A stretch of DNA of 64,000 nucleotides from Lentzea flava (GTDB lineage: Bacteria > Actinomycetota > Actinomycetes > Mycobacteriales > Pseudonocardiaceae). A program made the translations under genes and the position numbers. Shown here in pieces: positions 25,429 through 33,737 of this stretch. Positions within the stretch are counted from its first letter, which is position 1. Each line of letters opens with the position of its first letter. The notes beneath the pieces are model-generated. The model did not search any database, was not told the origin of the DNA, and saw only the letters and a program-made list of their open reading frames with translations. Where the stretch lies: positions 186,001-250,000 of the forward strand of contig NZ_BMRE01000006.1 in the NCBI RefSeq assembly GCF_014648475.1, read 5' to 3'.

Positions 25429-26456
25429 TGTGCCGGAGCCTCCGATCGGAAGGCTGCCCACAGCAGGTTGAGGGGGTGATCCGCCGGATGCTTCGACAGC
25501 TCGTCCGTTCGGGCGAAGACGCCCACGAGCCGCTCCAGCGAGTCGTCTGAGAGCTCGACGACGCGGAGCCCGCCGCCCTCCCTCAGTTCGTTGTTCGACG
25601 CCACCACGCCCAAGCCAGACGTCACGATCATGGCTCCCTGGACGAGGTTCGAACGCAGCAGTGAGATGCCGTACTGGATCTCGTCGATCTCGGCCGCGAT
25701 GTCGAGCCCCTGGCGGTAGTCGGGCCCGAACCAGCCCCGCAGGAACTCCGCGATCAGCCCCGCCCCCGGCACCACCAACGGCAGCGACCTCAGGTGAGGT
25801 ACGCGGACCCGGTCGCCGACAACCGTCTCCGGCAGGTTCGTCAGCAACGCGAGGCCGCCGCGCCGCCATTCGATGACGTCGAACTCGGGGCGCTCCCAGC
25901 CGGCGCCCGCCCGCGTCACGACGCTGCCGCACACCACGTCGACCTCGCGCGTCTCGAGCTTTGTCCAGATGTCCTTGGTGCGGATGTGCACGACCTTGAG
26001 GTCCACGTCGCGCTCGCGGAACTCGTCGGCGACGTGGTGCCACGCCTTCGCGAGCGTGTCGAGCATGTATCGCGTGGTGCCGACGGTGACCGTCGTGCCG
26101 AGCTTGCGGCGGCACTCGTGAATTCCGTCGAGCCACTCCGCGAGCGTGTCCCGCGCCAATTCGACGAGCGACTCACCGGTCGGCGTGAACAGCACGTCCT
26201 TTCCGCGTCCCTGCTTCACCACCAGCGGTTCACCGCACAGTTGCTGGAAGTTCCTGTTCAACGTGTCGAGCTGCTTCTGCACGCTCGACTGCTCGCGCCC
26301 CAGCGCCCGTGCCGCCCGCAGCGCCGATCGGGTCTCGTGAACGGTTAACAGGGTCCTGAGCTGGTCCATCGTGGTATCCAGGAGAGCGCCGGGCATGTTC
26401 AGCAGGCGGTGCAGGGAGGTGCTCGTGGGGAGCACCAACTGGGACGAGCCGGACAT
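25425..26456 (-). CDS. LysR-family transcriptional regulator
   Basis: A 343-residue LysR-type regulator. ATG 26456 (MSGSSQLVLPTSTSLHRLLN) is preceded by GAGAGGG. The helix-turn-helix covers about residues 35-75 (LRAARALGREQSSVQKQLDT), followed by a periplasmic-binding-protein-like effector domain (about 105-330). An N-terminal extension of about 30 residues before the usual LysR start is unusual. It overlaps the GH2 gene by four bases and is transcribed first, so it likely controls the enzyme in response to an amino-sugar product. The gene at 26682 is divergent. Confidence 0.85.
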   Translation of the reverse strand: MSGSSQLVLPTSTSLHRLLNMPGALLDTTMDQLRTLLTVHETRSALRAARALGREQSSVQKQLDTLNRNFQQLCGEPLVVKQGRGKDVLFTPTGESLVELARDTLAEWLDGIHECRRKLGTTVTVGTTRYMLDTLAKAWHHVADEFRERDVDLKVVHIRTKDIWTKLETREVDVVCGSVVTRAGAGWERPEFDVIEWRRGGLALLTNLPETVVGDRVRVPHLRSLPLVVPGAGLIAEFLRGWFGPDYRQGLDIAAEIDEIQYGISLLRSNLVQGAMIVTSGLGVVASNNELREGGGLRVVELSDDSLERLVGVFARTDELSKHPADHPLNLLWAAFRSEAPAQ

Positions 26457-26627
26457 CGGAACCCTCTCTGGTGTTCTACCGATCAGTTGAACTGAACTTG
26501 ACCGCATTTCGCAGGGAAATGATCTGCAGATCCTGTTCGCAAATCTCTGGACACTTATGGCGCGGTGTACAAAGCTATCCGCGGCGACCACGCGTGGGAG
26601 CCGATTCCGGGGGGAATCATTGGGGGG

Positions 26628-26662
26628 TGGGGGTCCGCCAGGCGCAAGCTGGTGGACCCCCA
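26628..26662. repeat. 14-bp hairpin (near-perfect inverted repeat)
   Basis: Arms 26628-26641 (tgggggtccgccag) and 26649-26662 (ctggtggaccccca) pair at all but one G-T position, with a seven-base loop. The run of Gs and GGGGGG just upstream make it look like a small dispersed intergenic element or a 5'-leader hairpin. It falls in the 5' extension of the nuoB-like frame and is one reason to place that gene's start downstream. Confidence 0.6.
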
Positions 26663-26681
26663 AGTATTACCCTCGCTGGTT

Positions 26682-27107
26682 GTGACCGTTTCCGCTCGCC
26701 CGGACAGCGTTGTCCTGAACTGGGGCACCACCTACCGGGTCACCGTCCTCGAACTCGGGCTCGCCTGCTGCGGAGTCGAAGTGATGGCTGCTCTCGACCG
26801 CCTTCCCGGCCTCGGCGTCACGCCGGTCGACGGCGCGGGCGAGGCGCACGTGCTCGTCGTCTCCGGCACCGTCACGGACGTCATGTTGCCCGCTGTCATC
26901 CGCAGTTTCGAGGCCATGCCCGAACCTCGCTACGTGATCTCCGTGGGCGCCTGCAGCAACACCGGCGGCCCGTACTGGGACTCCTACAGCGTCACCAAGG
27001 GCATCGACCAGGCTCTGCCGGTCCACGTCGCGGTGCCCGGCTGCCCGCCGCGCCCCGAAGCGCTGCTCGAAGGCCTCAAGGCCCTGCACGGTCTGGTGAA
27101 CGCGTGA
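26682..27107 (+). CDS. NuoB-like (complex I 20 kDa) subunit, orphan copy
   Basis: A second NuoB-type protein. All four ligands of the N2 4Fe-4S cluster are present: the Cys pair in LELGLACCGVEVM, one Cys in VISVGACSNTGGPYWDSY and one in VAVPGCPPRPEALLEGLK. GTG 26682 (VTVSARPDSVVLNWG) gives 141 residues. An earlier GTG at 26565 is possible but crosses the 26628-26662 hairpin and uses codons atypical of the gene (aaa, gta, tta, att). No strong Shine-Dalgarno is seen for either. It overlaps the NuoC-like gene by four bases. With no D, H, L, M or N partner beside it, it may serve a soluble or hybrid complex rather than the nuoA-N enzyme. Confidence 0.82.
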   Translation: MTVSARPDSVVLNWGTTYRVTVLELGLACCGVEVMAALDRLPGLGVTPVDGAGEAHVLVVSGTVTDVMLPAVIRSFEAMPEPRYVISVGACSNTGGPYWDSYSVTKGIDQALPVHVAVPGCPPRPEALLEGLKALHGLVNA

Positions 27108-27634
27108 GCACCGCGAAGACCGCGTTCGGTCAGACGGTCCACCACGTCGAGCTCGCGGACTGGCTCGCCACCGCCACGCGGCACCACGACGAAGGCTTCG
27201 TGATGTTCGACTGGCTCGGCGTCGAGGACGCGGGCCGCCCCGGCGCGGTCGGCCAGCGCCACGCGGTGTTCCTGCACGTCATCGACCCGCAGACGCGCGA
27301 GGGCGTGATGCTGCGGACCGAGCTGGGCCCCGACGACGCGCTGCCGAGCGTCGCCCACCTGTGGAAGGGCGCGCACTGGCACGAGCGCGAGGCCGCGGAG
27401 ATGTTCGGGCTCACCGTCGACGGCAAGCCCGAGCACCTGCTGCTGCCCGACAGCTTCGAGGGCCACCCGCTGCGCAAGGACTTCGTGCTGGCCTCCCGCG
27501 TCGTGCGCCCGTGGCCGGGCAGGCTCGAACCGGGCGAGGACAACACGAGCGCCCCGAGCCGCCGCCGCACCGCACCGCCTGGCGTGCCCGACCCGTCGTG
27601 GGGCCCGCGCCGTGAAGAGGAGAGCACGTCATGA
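27104..27634 (+). CDS. NuoC-like (complex I 30 kDa) subunit, orphan copy
   Basis: A 176-residue member of the 30-kDa subunit family. The hallmark of the family lies in [20 protein letters not shown] (about residues 87-106), followed by [18 protein letters not shown] (about 112-129). GTG 27104 overlaps nuoB-like by four bases, and its stop overlaps the next ATG. The N-terminal half is shorter than in NuoC proper, and the last 40 residues are Pro/Arg-rich. It probably pairs with the NuoB-like product. Confidence 0.85.
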   Translation: MSTAKTAFGQTVHHVELADWLATATRHHDEGFVMFDWLGVEDAGRPGAVGQRHAVFLHVIDPQTREGVMLRTELGPDDALPSVAHLWKGAHWHEREAAEMFGLTVDGKPEHLLLPDSFEGHPLRKDFVLASRVVRPWPGRLEPGEDNTSAPSRRRTAPPGVPDPSWGPRREEESTS

Positions 27635-28083
27635 CCAGCCTTCCGCCGCGGACGAGGGGCGTCATCGCGCTGTTGGAGGCCAACTGCACGGTCTGCATGA
27701 TCTGCGCGCGCGAGTGCCCCGACTGGTGCATCCACATCACCTCGCACACCGAGGTCGAGCAGCAGCCCGGCTCGGCCAGGCCGCGCAGCCGCAACGTGCT
27801 CGACCGGTTCGCGATCGACTACGGCCAGTGTCTCTACTGCGGCATCTGCGTCGAGGTCTGCCCGTTCGACGCCCTGCACTGGGCACCGGAGTTCGGCTAT
27901 CCGGGAACGGGCTCGATCGAGGGCGAGGGCGCCGTCGCGGAGCTGGTCCACGAACGGGACGTGCTCGCCACGTGGGTCGAGAAGGTGCCGCCGCCACCAC
28001 CGCTGGACCCCGCTGCCGAGGCCGCGCCGGAGACGGCGCCCGGAACCGGAAGGCGCCCAGGGTCGTTGAGAGGTAGGACGTAA
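27631..28083 (+). CDS. NuoI-like 2x 4Fe-4S ferredoxin subunit, orphan copy
   Basis: A 150-residue ferredoxin-type protein with two complete cluster motifs, [15 protein letters not shown] (about residue 19) and [14 protein letters not shown] (about 67), in the NuoI arrangement. ATG 27631 overlaps the NuoC-like stop by four bases. The first motif has an extra downstream Cys (PDWC), and the C-terminal 45 residues are Pro/Ala-rich. Together with NuoB- and NuoC-like products it could form a three-cluster electron wire. No membrane-arm gene follows; htpX begins 17 bases later. Confidence 0.87.
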   Translation: MTSLPPRTRGVIALLEANCTVCMICARECPDWCIHITSHTEVEQQPGSARPRSRNVLDRFAIDYGQCLYCGICVEVCPFDALHWAPEFGYPGTGSIEGEGAVAELVHERDVLATWVEKVPPPPPLDPAAEAAPETAPGTGRRPGSLRGRT

Positions 28084-28100
28084 AACCCGGAGGCGGAACC

Positions 28101-28961
28101 GTGCACAAGCACTTCAACGGGTTGAAGACGGCCGCGCTGCTCGGCGGGATGAGCGCGCTGATCATCGTGATCAGCGGCTTGTTCGGCCGGACGGCACTGG
28201 TCATCGGCCTGCTGTTGGCCTTGGGCGTGAACGCCTACGCGTACTTCAACTCCGACAGGATCGCGCTGCGCGCGATGCGGGCGGTGCCCGTGTCGCAGGT
28301 CGAGCAGCCCGTGCTCTTCGCGATCGTGCGGGAGCTGTCGCAGAAGGCGCGCCAGCCCATGCCGAGGCTGTACCTGAGCCCCACCATCGCGCCGAACGCG
28401 TTCGCGACCGGCAGGAACCCGCGCAACGCGGCCGTGTGCTGCACCACGGGCATCCTGGAGCTGCTCGACGAACGCGAGCTGCGCGCCGTGCTCGGCCACG
28501 AGCTCGCCCACGTCTACAACCGCGACATCCTGATCAGCTGCGTCGCGGGTGCGCTCGCGGGCGTGATCACGATGCTCGCGAACCTCGCGATGCTCGCCGG
28601 CATCTTCGGCGCGGGCGATGACGACGACGGCCCTGGGCCGTTGGGCCTGCTGCTGATCGCGCTGCTCGGCCCGGTCGCGGCCACCGTGGTGCGCCTGGCC
28701 GTGAGCCGCTCGCGCGAGTTCCAGGCCGACCAGTCCGGCGCCGAGCTCACCGGCGACCCGCTGGCGCTGGCGAGCGCGTTGCGCAAGATCGAGCTGGGGA
28801 CGCGGGCGGCGCCGCTCGCACCGGAGCCGGAGGTGGTGTCGCAGAGCCACCTGATGATCGCGAACCCGTTCCGCTCGGGGGAGCAGTTCGCGAAGTGGTT
28901 CTCGACCCACCCGCCGATCGCCGACCGCATCCGCAGGCTCGAAGAGATGGCCCGACGCTAA
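28101..28961 (+). CDS. htpX: Zinc metalloprotease HtpX (M48B)
   Basis: A membrane-bound zinc protease for quality control of membrane proteins. The 286 residues begin with two helices (about 9-50), then the cytoplasmic protease domain with the zinc motif [13 protein letters not shown] (HExxH at about residue 133), two further hydrophobic segments (about 145-195) and the third ligand glutamate in [19 protein letters not shown] 28101 is preceded by GGAGG at 28088-28092. Its stop overlaps that of rmlA tail to tail. It may be co-transcribed with the Nuo-like trio 17 bases upstream. Confidence 0.95.
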   Translation: MHKHFNGLKTAALLGGMSALIIVISGLFGRTALVIGLLLALGVNAYAYFNSDRIALRAMRAVPVSQVEQPVLFAIVRELSQKARQPMPRLYLSPTIAPNAFATGRNPRNAAVCCTTGILELLDERELRAVLGHELAHVYNRDILISCVAGALAGVITMLANLAMLAGIFGAGDDDDGPGPLGLLLIALLGPVAATVVRLAVSRSREFQADQSGAELTGDPLALASALRKIELGTRAAPLAPEPEVVSQSHLMIANPFRSGEQFAKWFSTHPPIADRIRRLEEMARR

Positions 28962-29830
28962 CGCCCAGCCTTGGCCACCGCCATGAGGTACTCGCCGTAC
29001 CCGGACTTGCCGAGCTTCTCGCCGAGCGCGTAGCACTCCTGCGCCGAGATGAAGCCCATGCGCAGCGCGATCTCCTCGGGACACGCGATGCGCACACCGG
29101 TCCGGTGCTCCAGCACCTGCACGAACTGCCCGGCCTCGAGCAGCGAGTCGTGCGTGCCGGTGTCGAGCCACGCGAACCCGCGGCTCAGGTCCACGAGCTG
29201 CGCCCGCCCCTCGCGCAGGTACGTGAGGTTGACGTCGGTGATCTCCAGCTCGCCGCGCGACGACGGCTTGAGGTTGCGGGCGATGTCCACCACACCGTTG
29301 TCGTAGAAGTAGAGCCCGGTGATCGCCCGGTTCGACTTCGGCTGCTGTGGCTTCTCCTCGATGGACAGCAGCTTGCCGGTCGCGTCGACCTCGCCCACGC
29401 CGTACCGCTCGGGATCCTTGACCTGGTACCCGAACAGCACGCACCCGTCCACAGTGGACGCGTGGTGCTGCAGCGTGCTCGAGAAACCGCGGCCGTAGAA
29501 GATGTTGTCGCCCAGCACCAGCGCCACGTCGTCGTCCCCGACGAAGTCGGCGCCGATGATGAACGCCTCCGCGAGCCCGTTGGGCGCGGCCTGCTCGGCG
29601 TAGGCGAAGCTCATGCCCCACTGGGACCCGTCGCCCAGCAGCCGCCGGAACAGCGGTAAGTCGGTCGGCGTGGAGATGATCAGCACTTCCCGGATGCCGG
29701 CCAGCATGAGCACCGACAGCGGGTAGTAGATCATCGGCTTGTCGTACACCGGCAGCAGCTGCTTGGAGACCGCCTGCGTGATCGGGTGCAGGCGGGTCCC
29801 ACTGCCACCGGCGAGGACGATGCCCTTCAC
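28958..29830 (-). CDS. rmlA: Glucose-1-phosphate thymidylyltransferase
   Basis: Makes dTDP-glucose from dTTP and glucose-1-phosphate, the first step of dTDP-rhamnose and many deoxysugars. The 290-residue protein has the nucleotide-binding [18 protein letters not shown] at the N-terminus, [32 protein letters not shown] with the metal-binding Asp (about residue 108) and [21 protein letters not shown] 29830 overlaps the yajQ stop by four bases. No rmlB, C or D lies nearby, so it probably supplies cell-wall rhamnose as a stand-alone gene. Confidence 0.96.
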   Translation of the reverse strand: MKGIVLAGGSGTRLHPITQAVSKQLLPVYDKPMIYYPLSVLMLAGIREVLIISTPTDLPLFRRLLGDGSQWGMSFAYAEQAAPNGLAEAFIIGADFVGDDDVALVLGDNIFYGRGFSSTLQHHASTVDGCVLFGYQVKDPERYGVGEVDATGKLLSIEEKPQQPKSNRAITGLYFYDNGVVDIARNLKPSSRGELEITDVNLTYLREGRAQLVDLSRGFAWLDTGTHDSLLEAGQFVQVLEHRTGVRIACPEEIALRMGFISAQECYALGEKLGKSGYGEYLMAVAKAGR

Positions 29831-30318
29831 CGGTAGTTGGTGAACTGGAGGGCGATGCCGAAGTCGTGGCCCTTGAGCAGGGCGATGACGTCCTGCAGGT
29901 GGTCCTTCTTCTTGCCGGACACCCGCAGCTGGTCACCCTGGATCTGCGCCTGAACGCCCTTGGGGCCCTCGTCGCGGATCTTCTTCGCGATCTCCTTGGC
30001 CTTCTCCGACGAGATGCCCTGCACGAGATTTCCCGTGACCTTGAACACCTTTCCGGACACCGCGGGCTCGCCCACCTCGAACGCCTTCATCGAGATGTTG
30101 CGCTTGACCAGCTTCTCCTGGAAGACGTCGATCGCCGCCTTGCAGCGCTCCTCGGTCTCGGAGGTGAAGGTGATCGCCTCCTCGCCGGCCCAGGCCACTG
30201 TGGTGTTGGTCCCGCGGAAGTCGAAGCGCGTGCTCAGCTCCTTGGCCGCCTGGTTGAGCGCGTTGTCGACCTCCTGCCGGTCCACCTTGCTCACCACGTC
30301 GAACGACGGGTCCGCCAC
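29827..30318 (-). CDS. YajQ-family nucleotide-binding protein
   Basis: A 163-residue YajQ family protein with two ferredoxin-like domains. Members bind nucleotides, and some bind c-di-GMP and alter transcription. GTG 30318 ([20 protein letters not shown]) is preceded by GAGGAG; upstream codons in the frame are not needed. Typical blocks are [49 protein letters not shown] and a terminal ALQFTNYR. The gene is first in a yajQ-rmlA unit. The c-di-GMP link is of interest because of the EAL protein at 36395, but no direct connection is shown. Confidence 0.94.
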   Translation of the reverse strand: MADPSFDVVSKVDRQEVDNALNQAAKELSTRFDFRGTNTTVAWAGEEAITFTSETEERCKAAIDVFQEKLVKRNISMKAFEVGEPAVSGKVFKVTGNLVQGISSEKAKEIAKKIRDEGPKGVQAQIQGDQLRVSGKKKDHLQDVIALLKGHDFGIALQFTNYR

Positions 30319-30437
30319 GACTTCACTCCTCAACGATCTCGGGGTCACAGCCTGCGTCGATGCTACTGGGGCACCCCGATTTGGGGGCTCCCGAAGGGGT
30401 TATGTATTGTTCTGCCCGCACCGTTACGGCGGTGTGG

Positions 30438-30518
30438 GGCGGGTTGCCCGAGCGGCCAATGGGAGCGGACTGTAAATCCGTCGCGAAAGCTACAGAGGTT
30501 CGAATCCTCTACCCGCCA
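30438..30518 (+). tRNA. tRNA-Tyr (anticodon GTA)
   Basis: An 81-base cloverleaf with a long variable arm as expected for tRNA-Tyr. The acceptor stem GGCGGGT (30438-30444) pairs with ACCCGCC (30511-30517), with discriminator A at 30518. Anticodon GTA is at 30472-30474 and the T arm is GAGGTTCGAATCCTC. CCA is not encoded. A plausible promoter, TATTGT about 25 bases upstream, lies in the gap after yajQ. Confidence 0.97.
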
Positions 30519-30593
30519 CAGCACCGATGGGCCTCTGACCGAGCTGGTCAGGGGCCCATCGTCGTACCGCAGGTCGGACGCGAGGGGGATGCT

Positions 30594-31271
30594 GTGCGCA
30601 CGCAGATGGCAACCGAGGCGGGAAGATCGACCGCGCCGAGCGAGGACAGAGCGCTCGTCGGCCCGAACCTGCTCGCGGTGCTGGACGGCGTGACGGCCAA
30701 GCCGGAGACCGGCTGTGTGCACAGCGTTGGCTGGTTCGCCGACCAGCTGGCTGCCGAACTGCTGCGGTTCGCGCACCTCGTCCCTGCTGCGGCGCTGGCA
30801 GAGGCCATCAAGCAGACCCGCGAGCTGCACTCCGGCAGCTGCGATCTCGATCACCCCGACAGCCCCAGTGCGGCCGTGGGCCTCGTCCAGCTCAAGGACG
30901 ACGTGCTCCGGTACCTGGTGCTGGGGGACGCCACCGTCGTGGTCGACACCAAGCGCGAACTGCACGTCGTGAGCGACACGACGACCAATCGCACGGCCGG
31001 GGCGGACCCTGCCGATGTCGAGCACGCTCTCACCGGGGAAATCCCGCTGCAGGACGTTCGGCGGGTCGCGATCCTCTCCGACGGCGCTGCTCGTGCGGTC
31101 GACCTGTTCAATCTCTTCGATTGGCCCAAGGCGCTCGAACTGATGGCGGCGAACGGGCCGGACGATCTGATCCGCAAAATGCGCCAGGTCGAAAAGGAAG
31201 ACGTCAAGGCCGTCGATTGGCCGCGCAAGAAGGTTTCCGACGATGCGACGGTCGTGTATCTCGACCGCTGA
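30594..31271 (+). CDS. PP2C-like phosphatase domain protein
   Basis: A 225-residue protein of the metal-dependent PPM/PP2C Ser/Thr phosphatase fold. GTG 30594 follows GAGGGGG at a good distance. Recognisable motifs are PSEDRALVGPNLLAVLDGVT (motifs 1-2), SAAVGLVQL, LVLGDATVVV, VAILSDGAARAVD (motif 8) and a final SDDATVVYLDR (motif 11). The usual DGxGG is DGVTA, so metal binding may be altered, but the key Asp residues remain. The target is unknown. It overlaps the next gene by 29 bases. Confidence 0.78.
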   Translation: MRTQMATEAGRSTAPSEDRALVGPNLLAVLDGVTAKPETGCVHSVGWFADQLAAELLRFAHLVPAAALAEAIKQTRELHSGSCDLDHPDSPSAAVGLVQLKDDVLRYLVLGDATVVVDTKRELHVVSDTTTNRTAGADPADVEHALTGEIPLQDVRRVAILSDGAARAVDLFNLFDWPKALELMAANGPDDLIRKMRQVEKEDVKAVDWPRKKVSDDATVVYLDR

Positions 31272-31677
31272 GCGTTCCGCGCTGGACTCGGTTCTGCGCG
31301 ACACCGCTCATGTCAGGCTCGTCGAGGTGCGCGCGGCTCGGCGGCGCGACGTCGTCGTGGACCTCACGCCGCCGGGCGAGCGTGATCGTCTGCGCGAGGC
31401 GATGGCGGTGAGGTCGTGGCCCGGCATGGAGTGCTCGTGCATGGGAGACGTCCGGTTCGAGCTGCTCGACGCGCGACGCGAGCGCCTCGCCGTGGTGCTG
31501 CTGCACCACGGGATCACGCTCGCGTGGGGTGACTGGGACAGTCACGGTGTCCTCGCCGACGGCGGGGCGTTGTTGCGCTGGCTGCACGAGCACGGCATGC
31601 CCGTTCCCGGGCTGCGGACCAGGAAAACCGACGCACGCAACTGGCGCGAGGTCGCCGACAGCCTGCTCAATGCCTAG
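31243..31677 (+). CDS. Hypothetical protein, 144 aa
   Basis: A small cytoplasmic protein starting at ATG 31243 inside the PP2C-like gene. It is rich in Arg, Asp and Leu. Features are RSWPGMECSCMGDVRFELLD, where a CSC pair is the only cysteine motif besides one N-terminal Cys, and ALLRWLHEHGMPVPGLR. No domain is recognised. Overlap with the PP2C-like gene implies one transcript. Its 3' end overlaps the convergent HxlR gene by 11 bases. Confidence 0.66.
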   Translation: MRRSCISTAERSALDSVLRDTAHVRLVEVRAARRRDVVVDLTPPGERDRLREAMAVRSWPGMECSCMGDVRFELLDARRERLAVVLLHHGITLAWGDWDSHGVLADGGALLRWLHEHGMPVPGLRTRKTDARNWREVADSLLNA

Positions 31678-32020
31678 GCGCGGGCTCGACACCACGACGG
31701 CGTGCGATCGCGAGCATGTTCTCCTCGCCCCAGTCGCCCAGCGGCAGCAGCGCCTCGTTCAGGCGCATGCCCTGCTTCGTCAGCGAGTACTCGACGCGGG
31801 GCGGCACTTCGTGGAACACCTCGCGGTGGACGATCTCGTCCGCCTCCAGCTCCCGCAGCACCTGGATGAGCATCTTCTCGCTGATGCCCGACACGGATCG
31901 GCGCAGTTCGCCCGTGCGCATCGGGCCGTGGTGCAGCGCCCAGAGGATCAGCGCCTTCCACCTCCCGCCGATCACGTCGATGGCCGCGTCGAGTCCGCAC
32001 GAGTACTTCCGAGGCAGCAT
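31667..32020 (-). CDS. HxlR-family transcriptional regulator
   Basis: A 117-residue winged-helix regulator of the HxlR type, which usually senses aldehydes, quinones or other electrophiles. It begins MLPRKYSCGLDAAIDVIGG with the conserved N-terminal Cys and the IGGRWKALILWALHHGP helix; the recognition helix lies in GISEKMLIQVLRELEADEIV and the wing in VEYSLTKQGM. It is divergent from the imine-reductase-like gene, and a palindrome lies between the two starts. It probably regulates that operon and itself. Confidence 0.92.
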   Translation of the reverse strand: MLPRKYSCGLDAAIDVIGGRWKALILWALHHGPMRTGELRRSVSGISEKMLIQVLRELEADEIVHREVFHEVPPRVEYSLTKQGMRLNEALLPLGDWGEENMLAIARRRGVEPAPRH

Positions 32021-32043
32021 GCTGGATCCTTACCAAAAAGTGG

Positions 32044-32066
32044 GTACCTGACAAAATAGTAGGTAC
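32044..32066. promoter_or_regulatory. Candidate HxlR operator
   Basis: GTACCT-N11-AGGTAC forms a perfect 6-bp inverted repeat in the 83-base gap between the divergent HxlR and oxidoreductase starts. The same bases are part of a degenerate direct repeat (AAAAGTGGGTACCTGAC at about 32035 and AAAATAGTAGGTACTTGTC at about 32053). The position suits a shared operator for both promoters. Confidence 0.6.
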
Positions 32067-32103
32067 TTGTCGCTTCGACAGTGGCAGAACGAGCATTGCC
32101 GGC

Positions 32104-32922
32104 ATGGGGATCAAGAAAACCGTGAGCGTGCTCGGCCTCGGCCGGATGGGCACCGCGCTCGCCAACGCCCTCGTCGAAGAGGGCTACGACGTGACCGTGT
32201 GGAACCGGTCGGACAGGCCGGCTCCGCCGAACACCAAGCGGGTCGCGACAACGGAGGAAGCCTTCGAAGCCGACGTCGTCGTCACCTGTCTGTCCACTTA
32301 CGACGTTCAGGAACCGTTGCTCGGCAAGAACATCAAGACGCTCGTCAATCTGACCTCCGGCACGCCGGAGCAGGCCCGCGCCACCGCGCGGTGGGCGCAG
32401 GCCAACGGCGTGGACTACGTCGACGGCGTGATCATGGCTGTGCCGCAGCAGATCGGCACGCCACAGGCCCAGATCCTGTACAGCGGCCAGCAGGAGCATC
32501 ACGTCCTGCAGGCGTTCGGCGAGCCGGTCTACCTCGGTGAGGACGCCGGGATGGCCGCGCTGTACGACCTGGCCCTGCTCGGCATCATGTGGCCGGTGTT
32601 CGGCGGCTACCTCCAAGCGGTCGCCTTGCTGGGCACCGAGGGCGTCACCCCGCGGCAGTTCACGCCGATGGCCGTGGGCTTCCTGAACGCGATGGTGGCC
32701 CTTCTGCCCGAGATGGGCGAGGAGGTCCAGCGCCGCGAGTACGAGACCGACGTGTCCGCTGTGGACATCAACGTCGCCGGTCTGCGGATGCTCGCCGACG
32801 CCGCCGCGCAGCAAGGCATCGACACGGCCCTGGCGGAGACCCTGCACGACCTGTTCCGGCGTGCCCAGGAGAAGGGCCACGGCGCACACAGCATCGCGAG
32901 CGTCGTCGAGGTGATCCGGTGA
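32104..32922 (+). CDS. Imine-reductase-like NAD(P)-dependent oxidoreductase
   Basis: A 272-residue member of the beta-hydroxyacid dehydrogenase/imine reductase group. The N-terminal Rossmann fold shows [20 protein letters not shown] and an NRS after the second strand, which favours NADPH. The substrate-loop block [17 protein letters not shown] and [17 protein letters not shown] is typical of imine reductases. Helices from about residue 165 ([13 protein letters not shown]) form the dimer domain, with the Asp position near the active site. ATG 32104 starts an operon with the SDR gene (four-base overlap). A related gene lies at 44445. Confidence 0.88.
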   Translation: MGIKKTVSVLGLGRMGTALANALVEEGYDVTVWNRSDRPAPPNTKRVATTEEAFEADVVVTCLSTYDVQEPLLGKNIKTLVNLTSGTPEQARATARWAQANGVDYVDGVIMAVPQQIGTPQAQILYSGQQEHHVLQAFGEPVYLGEDAGMAALYDLALLGIMWPVFGGYLQAVALLGTEGVTPRQFTPMAVGFLNAMVALLPEMGEEVQRREYETDVSAVDINVAGLRMLADAAAQQGIDTALAETLHDLFRRAQEKGHGAHSIASVVEVIR

Positions 32923-33653
32923 AGTACCTGGGCAAGAAGGTCGTCGTCACGGGCGGCACGCACGGCATGGGGCGCGCGGTGGTCGACAGGCTGATCGAGG
33001 AAGGCGCCGAGGTCGTCCTGACGGGCCGCACCATCGAGAAGGCCGAGGGGATCAAGGCCCACGCGATCGCGTCGAACGCGGCGGACCTCGACGACATCGC
33101 CGCCCTGAAAACCGAAGTCGCACAACGGCTTCACGACATCGACCTGCTCTTCATCAACGTCGGCTTCTCCACGCTCACGCCGTTCGACACGACCACCGAG
33201 GCCGACTACGACCGCACGTTCGACGTGAACACCAAGGGCGCCTTCTTCACCGCCCAGCAGCTGGCGCCGCTCATCAGGGAAGGTGGCTCGATCGTCTTCA
33301 CCACGAGCGTCGCCACCGCGCTGGGCTCGCCCGGCCTGAGCGTCTACGCGGGCGCCAAGGCCGCGGTCAGGGCGTTCGCGCGAGGCCTCGCCGCCGAGCT
33401 GGCGCCGAGGAACGTCCGGGTGAACGTGGTCAGTCCCGGCTTCATCGACACGCCGTCGATGGGCGTGTACGGCGTGCCGGAGGAGGTGGTGCAGCAGTTC
33501 AAGGAGCAGGGCGACCGCATCACACCGCTCAAGCGCCACGGCTCGATGGACGAGGTGGCGGCCGCGGTGCTCTTCCTGGCGTTCGACGCCACCTTCACAA
33601 CCGGCGCCGAGCTGGCCGTCGACGGTGGTCTCGGCCAGGGGATCAGCGCCTGA
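32919..33653 (+). CDS. SDR-family oxidoreductase
   Basis: A 244-residue classical short-chain dehydrogenase/reductase. GTG 32919 overlaps the upstream stop by four bases. The cofactor motif is [15 protein letters not shown] (TGxxxGxG), then NVG in place of NNAG ([11 protein letters not shown]). The catalytic set is Ser in [11 protein letters not shown] with YAGAKAA (YxxxK), and the end is [16 protein letters not shown]. An Arg after strand 2 ([11 protein letters not shown]) suggests NADPH. The substrate is unknown; it probably acts with the imine-reductase-like partner. Confidence 0.92.
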   Translation: MKYLGKKVVVTGGTHGMGRAVVDRLIEEGAEVVLTGRTIEKAEGIKAHAIASNAADLDDIAALKTEVAQRLHDIDLLFINVGFSTLTPFDTTTEADYDRTFDVNTKGAFFTAQQLAPLIREGGSIVFTTSVATALGSPGLSVYAGAKAAVRAFARGLAAELAPRNVRVNVVSPGFIDTPSMGVYGVPEEVVQQFKEQGDRITPLKRHGSMDEVAAAVLFLAFDATFTTGAELAVDGGLGQGISA

Positions 33654-33673
33654 GAAAAAATCTTCGAAGAACC

Positions 33674-33700
33674 TGTCACATCTCCGTCGCGCCTCGTGTC
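33674..33700 (+). promoter_or_regulatory. Candidate ECF41-type sigma promoter
   Basis: TGTCACA (33674-33680) is followed after exactly 16 bases by TGTC (33697-33700). The published ECF41 target is TGTCACA-N16-CGTC, so one base of eleven differs. The downstream gene is a carboxymuconolactone-decarboxylase-family protein, the classic ECF41-linked class. Transcription would start near 33706, about 30 bases before the chosen ATG. Confidence 0.5.
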
Positions 33701-33737
33701 AACCGGGCAGAAGACGATGACGACAGGGAGAACGAAG

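Noticed and set aside
22891..26136. A 1081-residue version of the GH2 protein
   Set aside because: The first 236 residues lie inside the LysR gene on the same strand; the GTG overlap and signal peptide at 25428 mark the real start.
28958..29830. rmlA as part of a deoxysugar or antibiotic gene cluster
   Set aside because: No other sugar or scaffold genes are nearby; a housekeeping rhamnose role is simpler.
27897..29936. 679-residue minus-strand frame across htpX and rmlA
   Set aside because: It runs opposite to htpX and out of frame with rmlA; no motif or plausible start.
30363..30560. Minus-strand peptide resembling EDSNLCSFRDGF from other genomes
   Set aside because: It is the reverse translation of tRNA-Tyr, a familiar false annotation; likewise the ATGLEPATCGFGDRC frame over tRNA-Trp at about 40710-40770.
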